From: Aliivibrio finisterrensis_A
GTDB taxonomy: Bacteria; Pseudomonadota; Gammaproteobacteria; Enterobacterales; Vibrionaceae
Strand: one strand, 5' to 3'
NCBI RefSeq assembly: GCF_004167675.1
Contig: NZ_SEZQ01000002.1
Length of the DNA stretch: 64,000 nucleotides
Both the position numbers and the translations under genes were made by a program. The notes under the pieces are model-generated. The model saw nothing but the letters and a program-made list of their open reading frames with translations. It was not told the DNA's origin and ran no database searches. Shown piece after piece: positions 53,369 through 61,924 of this stretch (position 1 is the stretch's first letter; every line of letters starts with the position of its first letter).

Positions 53369-54546
53369 TGAAATTAATAGTCTCTATTTTTAGTGTTGTT
53401 TTGATGTTTAGTGAACTCGCACAAGCACAACAACTGACTCAATATAATGCAGCAAAAGTACAGCGTGCCATTCAATTGCAGCAGCAAGATAAAATAGTGC
53501 AAGCTATTGATGTTCTGGCTGATCTCTCACCATCACAACCTTATGATAAAGCCTATGTGCAGCGAATGTTAGGTGTTTTTCATTGGCAAAATGGTAACAG
53601 TAAGGCTGCGGTAAAGTCTTTATCAATTGCAGTAAACAGCCAGCAATTAGTGGATGAACAAGCGTGGATAACGCAACGTATGTTAGCGGATCTATTATTG
53701 ACAGAACAACGCTTTGCAGAGGCATTACCGCATTATTATCAATTAACGAAAACGGTGCCAGAAAAACAAAAGGTAGGGGATTTGTGGTTTCGAATTGCCC
53801 AAACACATTATCAATTATCTGAATGGAAAAAGGTGCTTAGCGCATTAAAGCAGCATCAACATACGGGTAAATATAAAGAGCGAAATAATGATCGTCAGTT
53901 ATTGGTTTTAAAACTTGGGGCTCAACTGCAATTAAAGCATTGGAAATCAGCCATTCCAACATTAAATGCGTTGATCGTATTAGAGCCAAATCAAGCGGGT
54001 TGGTGGCAGCAATTATCGAGCATTCAATTACGACTAAATCAGCCTAAACATGCATTAGATACGTTAATTCTTGCAGAGCGACAGGGAATAGAATTAAGCC
54101 AATCAGAGTTGAAAATTTTGGCTCAATTGTATGCACAGCGTGGTATTCCTGAAAAAGCAGCGCAAGTGATCGCGCAATTAGCAGAGTATGAAACAGATAA
54201 AGAAGTCATAGTTACGCAAGCAACTTATTGGCAGGCAGCAAAAGAGTGGGATAAAGCAATTATTGCTTGGCAAAAAGCAGCAAAGTTTGATGATCAATAT
54301 TATTGGCAGGTAGCACAGCTTCAAATCCAAGAAGGTTATTATCAACAAGGGCTAAAAAGCCTTGATAAAGTAAAGGACTACAATAAAACCGATGACGTAG
54401 CATTAGCGAAAACTCGTGCTTATTATAAATTGAATCAATTAGAATTGGCCCTTGTGAATGCAAAACGAGCCAATGACTTTACACCATCCAATGAAGCAAA
54501 AGGGTGGATACAATATCTGTCGCAGTTGAGAAAAATGGAAAGTTGA
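53365..54546 (+). CDS. TPR-repeat protein of the TonB2-type cluster
   Basis: A 393-residue protein with a signal peptide ending AQAQQ (about residue 20). Repeats cover nearly the whole length (ADLSPSQPYDKAYVQRMLGVFHWQNGNSKAAV, then LNALIVLEPNQAGWWQQLSSIQLRLNQP). It corresponds by order to the VC1543-type TPR gene at the end of V. cholerae tonB2 loci; its role is not established. ATG 53365 overlaps the tonB stop by four bases; an open frame back to 53281 lies inside tonB and is not used. Confidence 0.82.
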   Translation: MMKLIVSIFSVVLMFSELAQAQQLTQYNAAKVQRAIQLQQQDKIVQAIDVLADLSPSQPYDKAYVQRMLGVFHWQNGNSKAAVKSLSIAVNSQQLVDEQAWITQRMLADLLLTEQRFAEALPHYYQLTKTVPEKQKVGDLWFRIAQTHYQLSEWKKVLSALKQHQHTGKYKERNNDRQLLVLKLGAQLQLKHWKSAIPTLNALIVLEPNQAGWWQQLSSIQLRLNQPKHALDTLILAERQGIELSQSELKILAQLYAQRGIPEKAAQVIAQLAEYETDKEVIVTQATYWQAAKEWDKAIIAWQKAAKFDDQYYWQVAQLQIQEGYYQQGLKSLDKVKDYNKTDDVALAKTRAYYKLNQLELALVNAKRANDFTPSNEAKGWIQYLSQLRKMES

Positions 54547-54599
54547 TAAAAGATAAAGTGATGGCGAATTTTAGTCAAGATACAAGATATCTAGATTTT

Positions 54600-55076
54600 T
54601 TAGTGTCTTATTGAGTTGTTTTGACTGACTTCATTATAAGCTTCATTCCACGAGATGCTTGCCATTAGCTTCACATGCATATCAATTAAGGTGTGTGCTT
54701 CTTTATCCCAAATAGATTGGTCTTGTTGTTGATTGCAAAACTCTAAACGTAATACGGTGATATGTTGTAATCGCTTCAAGCCCCAATCTTTTATTTCTAT
54801 ATCTGTTGTTGGAGAAAAGGCGGTCATCTCTAACTTCGCTGCAATATATTGCAGTGTTTGATATGCCTTGTTTGGATCTTGGTATTTTTCATATTCAAAC
54901 ACTCTTAAACAACCATCTAGCCAACAAGCAATGGCTTTACTTTGGTTTTCTGTCAAATGTGGCCCCCACACAGAATCAGGAGCTGAATAGAGTCGTGATT
55001 CAAGCGTGGTTATTGACCCTGTTCTTCCCATTTGATACCAATCTGAGATTGAAGCTAACCACGTATTTAATGTCAT
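54600..55076 (-). CDS. Conserved-looking hypothetical cytoplasmic protein
   Basis: A 158-residue protein that I do not recognise. No signal peptide, membrane helix or known motif is visible. The sequence is rich in Trp (six or more) and predicted mostly helical. It converges with the TPR gene 53 bases away and diverges from the DUF3103-like gene. Base composition resembles the neighbours. Confidence 0.6.
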   Translation of the reverse strand: MTLNTWLASISDWYQMGRTGSITTLESRLYSAPDSVWGPHLTENQSKAIACWLDGCLRVFEYEKYQDPNKAYQTLQYIAAKLEMTAFSPTTDIEIKDWGLKRLQHITVLRLEFCNQQQDQSIWDKEAHTLIDMHVKLMASISWNEAYNEVSQNNSIRH

Positions 55077-55310
55077 TCCTGCCTCTTTTCATCTGCACTT
55101 ATAAAATAGTTTGGTCTATTTTTGTACAAAATGCCAAGTTGAGTTCACTCTGTATTCGTAATTTTACGGTGTCTTATTTTTGATAACGCTCATTAAAAAG
55201 ATAAATTAGAGTATTGACTTTAATTTTGTCTCATTTTTGGTATGGTTGGGGTAAGGACAAATTCGAATGGATTCAAAATCAATACAATAACTATAAATAA
55301 GGAATGCTGT

Positions 55311-56447
55311 ATGAACAAATTAACAGCGCTACTCGTATTTTGCTTGATGACTCCAGCTTTGGCTACGGCGCAAGATGATGTATCTAAGCGTGCTTTAGCA
55401 CAGGAGTTAAGCCGTGCTTTTCCACAATTAGAAAACAATTTAAAAAGTACCATTAATCAGTATCAAATGAGCGCTTCATTATCTGATTTATCAACTCAAA
55501 CTAAGCCTCAACCGCAGGTTCGAACTTTTATGGCTGCAATGACCACTGCGAATAAAAGCGAGATCCAAGCGCGCGGTTTAGAAAAATATACTGATGAACT
55601 GCTTGAGTTACGTTTAGCTGATCCAAGTATGTTGGCTCGTTGGCAAGCAGGACAAAGCCCATTGTTTGCTTTTGAACCTGAAGGAGCAGAGAGCGAATGG
55701 CAATACATCGAAGCTTATGATATTGATGGTAATCTTCACTATTTAGACGTTTACGATATTCCAGATCGCCCAGTATTAGTGGTTGATACTAATAACCGTG
55801 AAGAGCTGAAAGCTGGTCTAGCATTAATGCGTGATGAATTTAAAGCATTGCAATCTAGCGAGCCAGGTAAAAAAACGAAGCCAGCGCCTTATGCGATGTT
55901 AAGATCTGCTGTGGAACCAACTGAAATTAATACCACTATCTTAAAGAAAATTCAGTTAAAAGATGACCATGAACCTTGGATCTCAGGTAAGGCTGAGATA
56001 TACGCCATTGTGTCTGGTGTGAGCCCTGAAAGAGACGAACCAACGATTGATGTGATTGAGATGCCTTATTTAGATTACGCAGAGCAATCATACCCTGCAA
56101 ATCAGATCATGGTTTTTTGGGATCGTTATCGTTGGGGGGCTGCAGATATCATTTTAATGGAGCAAGACGATAAAACGGATTATAAACAGTTAGCACAGAC
56201 CATCTTAAAAGCAGCCAGTGACTTCTTGGCAACAATACCAGATAAAGAAGCACAAGCGTATTTGATAATTCCTCAAATGACGAGTGCAATTATTGCATTA
56301 CTTCCTGATGATTTATTCGTTAACGATGACGATTTTGTTGATGTGTTTTATACCATAATGAAAGACACGGAATATACTGAACATTCAGGTGCAGGAAATA
56401 ACGCAACCGCGGATTTTGCACCGTTAATTATTCCAAAAACTGAATAG
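55311..56447 (+). CDS. DUF3103-like exported protein
   Basis: A 378-residue protein with a signal peptide (MNKLTALLVFCLMTPALATA, cleavage near residue 20), so it is exported to the periplasm or beyond. The body includes WQYIEAYDIDGNLHYLDVYD, then ILKKIQLKDDHEPWISGKAEIYAIVSG, and many acidic residues. It fits the DUF3103 family of Vibrio as I remember it, with no known function. ATG 55311 has AAGGA 7 bases upstream; the frame is open to 55242, without a second plausible site. Confidence 0.68.
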   Translation: MNKLTALLVFCLMTPALATAQDDVSKRALAQELSRAFPQLENNLKSTINQYQMSASLSDLSTQTKPQPQVRTFMAAMTTANKSEIQARGLEKYTDELLELRLADPSMLARWQAGQSPLFAFEPEGAESEWQYIEAYDIDGNLHYLDVYDIPDRPVLVVDTNNREELKAGLALMRDEFKALQSSEPGKKTKPAPYAMLRSAVEPTEINTTILKKIQLKDDHEPWISGKAEIYAIVSGVSPERDEPTIDVIEMPYLDYAEQSYPANQIMVFWDRYRWGAADIILMEQDDKTDYKQLAQTILKAASDFLATIPDKEAQAYLIIPQMTSAIIALLPDDLFVNDDDFVDVFYTIMKDTEYTEHSGAGNNATADFAPLIIPKTE

Positions 56448-56463
56448 CTATTTATTATAATAA

Positions 56464-56499
56464 CAGTGACTTAAAGGCTAATGTTTTTAAGTCACTTTT
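56464..56499. terminator. Terminator between the DUF3103-like gene and the CBS gene
   Basis: AGTGACTTAAA (56464-56474) pairs with TTTAAGTCACT (56485-56495) and is followed by T residues. The convergent CBS gene ends three bases beyond, so the hairpin may serve both. Confidence 0.82.
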
Positions 56500-56501
56500 T
56501 A

Positions 56502-56900
56502 TTAATGACTAAGTTCTGCCATGCCATTTAACACAATATTGTTGTAACTCACCATCCCTACTATTTCACCATGCTTAATCACTGGTGCTCGGCTTATTCC
56601 AAAACGTTCAAACAATCGAGCGCAATATTTTACGTTCATGTCAGGTGATACTGAAAGTGCTGGCTTTGTCATGATCTCATAAATATTTGTGCGCTCTGTT
56701 GGACGGTTTTGAGCAAGTACTTTTTTGGCGATATCGTTCATTAAGACAATGCCGTATTCATCATCATCATGACGTTTTTTTACGATAAGTGCTTTTACTT
56801 GCTTCTGCTTAGCTAATTGAATGCCTTCAGCGACGGTCATTAGTCCATCAACCATGACATAAGTGTTGGACATAACATTTTCTACTTTTACTTTATTCAT
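56502..56900 (-). CDS. CBS-domain pair protein
   Basis: A 132-residue protein made of two CBS motifs (VENVMSNTYVMVDGLMTVAEGI and IMTKPALSVSPDMNVKYCARLF, with GISRAPVI in the second). CBS pairs bind adenine nucleotides and act as energy sensors. Its start overlaps the PII-like stop by four bases, so it is translated with that gene and the DUF1538 membrane pair. Confidence 0.85.
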   Translation of the reverse strand: MNKVKVENVMSNTYVMVDGLMTVAEGIQLAKQKQVKALIVKKRHDDDEYGIVLMNDIAKKVLAQNRPTERTNIYEIMTKPALSVSPDMNVKYCARLFERFGISRAPVIKHGEIVGMVSYNNIVLNGMAELSH

Positions 56901-57247
56901 AGCTTTTCCTCTACAACCTTGGTTAATGTTTCAACTTGATGCGCAACGCCGACGGCATCTTCAATGTCAATTTGAACGGCAATACCTTGACCTGATTCAG
57001 TATCAAATTCTCCGACATCATTGATGGTCTCTAAAATAGAGCGAGCAAGGTGTTCCTCAACGACAAATAATAAAACATCTTTTTGAACCTCGAGTGTTAG
57101 GCCAAAGAAAGTCTTTTTCTTATTGAGACCTTCTCCACGGGCATGATTAATAACCGTTGCACCAGTGGCTCCTGCATTACGCGCAGCATCGAGAACCGCA
57201 TTAGTTTTTGCTTCTTCTACAAAAGCGAGTAACAATTTAAAGCGCAT
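56897..57247 (-). CDS. PII-like regulatory protein
   Basis: A 116-residue protein of the GlnB/PII fold: MRFKLLLAFVEEAKTNAVLDAARNAGATGATVI, then a loop GEGLNKKKTFFG, and EFDTESGQGIAVQIDIEDAVGV in place of the classical B-loop. The uridylylated Tyr of the T-loop and the GlnB signature patterns are missing, so it is a PII-like protein with another ligand. It lies between the DUF1538 genes and the CBS gene and may gate the membrane proteins according to nucleotide or solute levels. Confidence 0.82.
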   Translation of the reverse strand: MRFKLLLAFVEEAKTNAVLDAARNAGATGATVINHARGEGLNKKKTFFGLTLEVQKDVLLFVVEEHLARSILETINDVGEFDTESGQGIAVQIDIEDAVGVAHQVETLTKVVEEKL

Positions 57248-57270
57248 AGGCTTTCTCCTAAATTAATCAA

Positions 57271-58062
57271 TTAATTCGTATTTTCTTGAGAACTGGATTT
57301 TGTTTTGGCTCTATAAGCACTGATTTGTGCATACGCCATAACAGAAATAATGGGAAATAAACTGGCAAAGGCAATTAAACCAAAACCATCAATCATCGGG
57401 TTTCGACCGGGAATCGTTGAAGCAAGACCCAATCCTAGTGCGGTTACTAAAGGTACGGTGACCGTTGAGGTTGTTACACCACCAGAATCGTAAGCCAATG
57501 GAATGATCATTTTAGGGGCATAAAAGGTTTGAATAACCACAATGACATAGCCCACCATAATGTAATAATGAATTGGGTCTCCAACCACAATTCGATAACT
57601 TCCTAGCGAGATACCAAAGGCGACACCTAAAGCAACGGCTATTCGTAGTCCATTAATACTTATACTGCCGCCAGAAACTGCATTGGCTTTTATAGCAACA
57701 GCAATGAGTGATGGCTCAGCAATAGTGGTACTAAAACCAATCGTCGCTGCAAAAATATAAACCCAATAGTAATCGACCCAATCAAAGGTTTGGATTAATA
57801 AATCTTTCCCTTCATAGATAAAATCAGGTGCGGTTAATTGAGCTGCCATTGATTCACCAAGTGGAAATAGCGCGAGTTCTAACCCCATTAAAAATAGAGA
57901 TAGCCCTAAAATTACGTAAAAGAAGCCAAGAATGACTTTAGGTAAATTGGCTATTGGTTTTTTCAATACCGCAAATTGGAAGCCAAAAATAATAACGACG
58001 ATCGGTAATACATCACGAATGGTTGATAGGAAGGTTTCAAAAAATAGAATCAGGCTGTTCAT
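57271..58062 (-). CDS. DUF1538-family membrane protein (second of pair)
   Basis: A 263-residue inner-membrane protein with about seven helices. Landmarks of the family are LFLMGLELALFPLGESMA, GFSTTIAEPSLIAVA and AYDSGGVTTSTVTVPLVTALGLGLASTIPGRNPMIDGFGLIAFASLFP. DUF1538 proteins usually come as tandem pairs or fusions and are presumed transporters. Start overlaps the stop of the first copy by four bases. The C-terminal tail is basic and cytoplasmic. Confidence 0.85.
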   Translation of the reverse strand: MNSLILFFETFLSTIRDVLPIVVIIFGFQFAVLKKPIANLPKVILGFFYVILGLSLFLMGLELALFPLGESMAAQLTAPDFIYEGKDLLIQTFDWVDYYWVYIFAATIGFSTTIAEPSLIAVAIKANAVSGGSISINGLRIAVALGVAFGISLGSYRIVVGDPIHYYIMVGYVIVVIQTFYAPKMIIPLAYDSGGVTTSTVTVPLVTALGLGLASTIPGRNPMIDGFGLIAFASLFPIISVMAYAQISAYRAKTKSSSQENTN

Positions 58063-58793
58063 GCTAATACCATCCCATAGATCATGACAAAAATCATAGG
58101 TAGTAACGAAGCAAAAGCGATAAGACCAAAACCATCAAGCATAGGATTTCGCCCTTTAATGGTAGAGGCAAGACCAACGCCAAGAGCGGTAACTAGGGGA
58201 ACGGTAATGGTAGATGTCGTCACGCCACCAGAATCATAAGCAATACCAATAATGTTTTCAGGTGCGAACCATGTAAGAGTAACCACCATAATATAACCAC
58301 CGATAATCATAATATGGATTGGCCAGCCTTTTAAAATACGTAACACCCCAATCACAATGGCAAAACCAACCGAGAGTGCGACGGTCAAACGTAGCCCGTT
58401 GGCATAATCAGCCATATCGTTTTCTGTATGCGGGATCATTCCGCCTTCTGCGGCGACTTCAGCAGCTTCTGCCGCTACCGCTGTGAGTGCCGGCTCTGCG
58501 ATAGTTGTACCAAAGCCAAGGCAAAAAGCGAAAAGCAATAGCCAACTGACACTTCCTTTTCTGGCAAAAGCTTCTGCCATCGATTCACCAATGGGAAACA
58601 GCCCCATTTCTAATCCAAAAATAAAGAAGGTAAGCCCAAAAATGACGAGTACGAGACCAAAGAGTATAGAGCCTAAGTTGGGCAGAGGCTCTTGAAGTAC
58701 GACCAATTGGAAGAAGGCGACGACTAGAATAATAGGTAGAAGATCACGAAAGCTTCCAAGCATGGCAATTAACATTGCTTTAATGGCGTCCAC
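58059..58793 (-). CDS. DUF1538-family membrane protein (first of pair)
   Basis: A 244-residue paralogue of the next gene, sharing FIFGLEMGLFPIGESMA, GFGTTIAEPALTAVA and AYDSGGVTTSTITVPLVTALG. The two together resemble an inverted or duplicated transporter. It starts with GTG, with GGGAG six bases upstream. First gene of a four-gene minus-strand operon (DUF1538, DUF1538, PII-like, CBS). Confidence 0.85.
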   Translation of the reverse strand: MDAIKAMLIAMLGSFRDLLPIILVVAFFQLVVLQEPLPNLGSILFGLVLVIFGLTFFIFGLEMGLFPIGESMAEAFARKGSVSWLLLFAFCLGFGTTIAEPALTAVAAEAAEVAAEGGMIPHTENDMADYANGLRLTVALSVGFAIVIGVLRILKGWPIHIMIIGGYIMVVTLTWFAPENIIGIAYDSGGVTTSTITVPLVTALGVGLASTIKGRNPMLDGFGLIAFASLLPMIFVMIYGMVLA

Positions 58794-59157
58794 TTATTCT
58801 CCCTTTAAGTCTCTGTATGTATATTCTTTATACTGTACGAATTAAAACAAGAGTGTGATCAAAAGTAGATTTCAATTTATTCTTAAAGAAAATATTTCAA
58901 AATGTTAACTAAGTTGGAGTGGTGGATTTTGCGAGACAGATCCAAAAGACTCTATTTGGTATGAATGTCGAATTAAATTGGCACAACTTTTAGTTTGATT
59001 GAAATATGAGATTCATTGATTGTTTTTCAAACTTTAAATGAGGAGGTTTTATTTATAATAATATTAACTTGTTGATTAAATTGAATAATAAAAATGGCAT
59101 GCCTTTGGCAATAGGATTAGTGAACATTAATTCATATTTATTAAAAAGGAAGATAGT
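58794..59157. other. Intergenic region between the DUF1538 operon and hcp
   Basis: 364 bases of AT-rich sequence with divergent promoters. It includes a sigma54-like element at 59095-59110. A sequence TTGGCACAACTTTTAG near 58978 looks like a second, poorer one. No gene was recognised. Confidence 0.6.
59095..59110 (+). promoter_or_regulatory. Candidate sigma54 (-24/-12) promoter of hcp
   Basis: TGGCATGCCTTTGGCA keeps the essential GG-N10-GC spacing and matches TGGCACG-N4-TTGCA with two differences. It lies about 50 bases before the hcp ATG. In Vibrio, hcp operons are known to be sigma54/VasH-dependent. Confidence 0.55.
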
Positions 59158-59676
59158 ATGCCAACTCCAGCTTATATGCGTATCGAAGGCGAAAAACAAG
59201 GATTGATCACAGCAGGCACTTTTACTGAAGATTCAGTAGGTAACATTTACCAAGAAGGCCATGAAGATGAAGTATTGGTACAAGGTTTTGAGCATCAAGT
59301 TCTATTACCTCGTGATCCTCAATCTGGTCAACCTACTGGTCAGCGTGTGCATAAGCCAGTACGTATTACAAAAGTATTCGATAAGGCATCACCATTAATG
59401 TATAACGCATTAACATCAGGTGAGAAGCTGCCAAAAGTTGAAATCAAATGGTATCGCACTTCAGCTACCGGTACGCAAGAGCATTATTTTACGACGGTTC
59501 TGCATGATGCGATTATCGTTGATATCACGGCATCAATGCCAAACTGTCAAGATCCAGCACAAGCGCATTTTACACATCTAGAAGATGTATTTATGACCTA
59601 TCGTGCTATTGATTGGACGCACGAAGTCGCAGGTACATCTGGTAATGATGACTGGCGTACAGCAATGAAAGCGTAA
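59158..59676 (+). CDS. hcp: Hcp, type VI secretion tube protein
   Basis: A 172-residue protein of the same length as V. cholerae Hcp and parallel to it throughout: PTPAYMRIEGEKQG, SVGNIYQEGHEDEVLVQ, GQRVHKPVRITKVFDKASPLMYNALTSGE and AGTSGNDDWRTAMKA. It stacks as hexamer rings to form the inner tube. AAGGAAG precedes the ATG. A long hairpin separates it from vgrG. Confidence 0.95.
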   Translation: MPTPAYMRIEGEKQGLITAGTFTEDSVGNIYQEGHEDEVLVQGFEHQVLLPRDPQSGQPTGQRVHKPVRITKVFDKASPLMYNALTSGEKLPKVEIKWYRTSATGTQEHYFTTVLHDAIIVDITASMPNCQDPAQAHFTHLEDVFMTYRAIDWTHEVAGTSGNDDWRTAMKA

Positions 59677-59690
59677 CCACTCGCATTTTC

Positions 59691-59745
59691 GGGAGAGTCA
59701 ATATCATAAACGTCCCTAGCTGTTTATGATGACTCTCCCTTTTTG
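59691..59745 (+). terminator. Long hairpin between hcp and vgrG
   Basis: GGGAGAGTCA-ATATCATAAAC pairs nearly perfectly with GTTTATGATG-ACTCTCCC around a 10-base loop, then a T-run. It would let more hcp than vgrG be made from one promoter. Confidence 0.82.
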
Positions 59746-59821
59746 TATTTACGAGATACCAATTTATTGATGAGTTAGGCCGTTGGTATTACCAAATAAG
59801 TGTGTTTCAGGATGAATCATT

Positions 59822-61924
59822 ATGCAGGATGCAAACCAAGCTCAATTTGAGATAGCCGTCGCTACCATTGATATTCCATTACAGGTTTATCAGTTCTCTG
59901 GTCATGAACAACTTGGTTCATTGTATCAATTTGATATCACTTTTGTGTGTGAAGACCCAGAGCTAAAATTAGAGGAGTGGTTGCAATTACCTGTTTGCTT
60001 AACCTTACATCACAATAACAAAAATAATACAAAATATACGCCTAGATATGTTCATGGGATCATCGAATCAATTGAACAGCTTAATACTTCGTTTCGCTAT
60101 AGCACTTATCGATTGTCATTAGTGCCTATTTTCTCATTACTTACTTATCGAACCAATTTTCAAGTATTTCAACACAAAACGGTTCCTGACATAATTGCCG
60201 AGATTTACCAACAAGCCGGAATTTTAACTAACCATTTTGATATTGAGTTATTTAATGCCCATGAGCCGAGAGAGTATTGTGTTCAATATGGTGAATCTGA
60301 TTTAGATTTTGTTCAACGATTGATATCTGAAGAAGGGCTTATTAGTTATTTTGAGCATACTGATACCGGCTCAAAATTGATCATTTCTGATGGGCCAGAA
60401 ATACATACAGAATTAGCGCCATTGTGTGTGGTGGCTAATAATGGAATGACCAAAGACAGTAATACCATTACTTCCTTAATAAAAAAACAAAAAGTGAGCA
60501 CGGGTAAGGTCTCAGTAAAAGACTATAATTTTGAAACACCAACTCGCTTCCCAATTGGAAAAAGCCAGAACGATGATCAAGGTGAATGTGCATCTGAATT
60601 AGCGTTAGAGCATTACCAATACCCTAGTAACCAACTGTCATCAGAAAAAGCCACAAAGTACGCGTCATTAAGGTTAAAGCAACAAAGAACAAGCAATGTT
60701 GAGTTATTAGGCGAAAGTGATTGTGCGCAGTTAACCGCGGGCTATTTCCAACCTATTCAAGAACACCCAAACCCAGAATGGAACGATATCTGGTTATTAA
60801 CACACGTGACGCATTCAGGAAGGCAGCCCCAGGTACTTGAAGAATTAGCCGATGGCGGCTCAGAATACCACGCCTCATTTAGTTGTGCGCCTTGGATGAT
60901 GCCTTTTAAGACGATACAAAAGCCAAAACCACTGATCCATAATGTCGACACCGCGATAGTCACGGGTCCTGAAAATGAAGAAATCTATTGTGATGAGCAT
61001 GGTCGTGTAAAAGTGCAGTTTCATTGGGATAGAAACGGCCAAGGAAATGAAAAGACCAGTTGCTGGTTACGAACTTCTCAAGGCTGGGCTGGCAATCAAT
61101 ATGGACAGTTTATTTTGCCAAGAATAGGGCATGAGGTCATTGTTAGCTTTATCCATGGTGATCCAGATAAACCCATCATTACCGGGTCTCTTTATAATGG
61201 CGATAATAAGCCTCCATATACTTTACCTGAGCATAAAACACGCAGCACCTTTAAAACCTCAAGTTCGTTAGGTGGTGAAAACTTCAATGAATTGCGTTTT
61301 GAAGATAAAAAAGACGCCGAGCAAATTTATATTCATGCAGCAAAAGACATGGATAGCCAGATCCAAAATGATCACACACTAGAAGTCTTCAACGATGAGC
61401 ATAAGATTGTACATAACAATCAATTTAATGAGATAAAAAACAATAGAAATACGACCGTTGGTGGTAGTCAGTTTGAAACAATTAAAGGAGATTCTCATCA
61501 TCAAGTTAATGGATCTGTTCATAGCAAAGTAGGTAAAAAACGATTAGAAGAGATTGGTTCTGAATTGCACTTAAAATCAGGGCAAAAAATAGTGTTAGAG
61601 GCAGGAACTGAAATCACCATTAAAGCTGGTGGTAGTGTAGTAAAAATCGATCCAGCAGGCGTTCATCTTATTGGTTCTGCAATTAACCTAAACTCAGGCG
61701 GTAGCGCAGGAAGTGGCAGCGGTTATGCTGGAAAAGTTGCGGTGTTACCAATGGGGAAAGAGGTTGAGCAGGCAGGGGAGGTTTCTAATGCTGCGAATAG
61801 GACATCTTATGATGGTGAAGTGTTAGAAGTCGGCAATTATCAGCAGCAAGTCACTACCGGAAGTGCAATTGTTGAAGAGTGTAATTGCGATGGAGAAGGA
61901 ACATGCTCCGTACATTCAAACTAG
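59822..61924 (+). CDS. vgrG: VgrG spike protein of the type VI secretion system
   Basis: A 700-residue spike. It has the gp27-like start (YQFSGHEQLGSLYQFDITFVCEDPE), a gp5-like OB fold (DEHGRVKVQFHWDRNG, SCWLRTSQGWAGNQYG, GHEVIVSFIHGDPDKPIITGSLYN) and a beta-helix needle (residues 500-630). Instead of a catalytic extension it ends in a short tail with a Cys/His group (CNC, five residues, C, two residues, H). It probably carries the effector encoded downstream. AGGAT precedes the start. The DUF4123 gene start overlaps its last 22 bases. Confidence 0.93.
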   Translation: MQDANQAQFEIAVATIDIPLQVYQFSGHEQLGSLYQFDITFVCEDPELKLEEWLQLPVCLTLHHNNKNNTKYTPRYVHGIIESIEQLNTSFRYSTYRLSLVPIFSLLTYRTNFQVFQHKTVPDIIAEIYQQAGILTNHFDIELFNAHEPREYCVQYGESDLDFVQRLISEEGLISYFEHTDTGSKLIISDGPEIHTELAPLCVVANNGMTKDSNTITSLIKKQKVSTGKVSVKDYNFETPTRFPIGKSQNDDQGECASELALEHYQYPSNQLSSEKATKYASLRLKQQRTSNVELLGESDCAQLTAGYFQPIQEHPNPEWNDIWLLTHVTHSGRQPQVLEELADGGSEYHASFSCAPWMMPFKTIQKPKPLIHNVDTAIVTGPENEEIYCDEHGRVKVQFHWDRNGQGNEKTSCWLRTSQGWAGNQYGQFILPRIGHEVIVSFIHGDPDKPIITGSLYNGDNKPPYTLPEHKTRSTFKTSSSLGGENFNELRFEDKKDAEQIYIHAAKDMDSQIQNDHTLEVFNDEHKIVHNNQFNEIKNNRNTTVGGSQFETIKGDSHHQVNGSVHSKVGKKRLEEIGSELHLKSGQKIVLEAGTEITIKAGGSVVKIDPAGVHLIGSAINLNSGGSAGSGSGYAGKVAVLPMGKEVEQAGEVSNAANRTSYDGEVLEVGNYQQQVTTGSAIVEECNCDGEGTCSVHSN

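Noticed and set aside
58978..58995. TTGGCACAACTTTTAG as the hcp sigma54 promoter
   Set aside because: The -24 half is good but the -12 element lacks GC at the proper spacing, and it is 165 bases before hcp; the site at 59095 is better.
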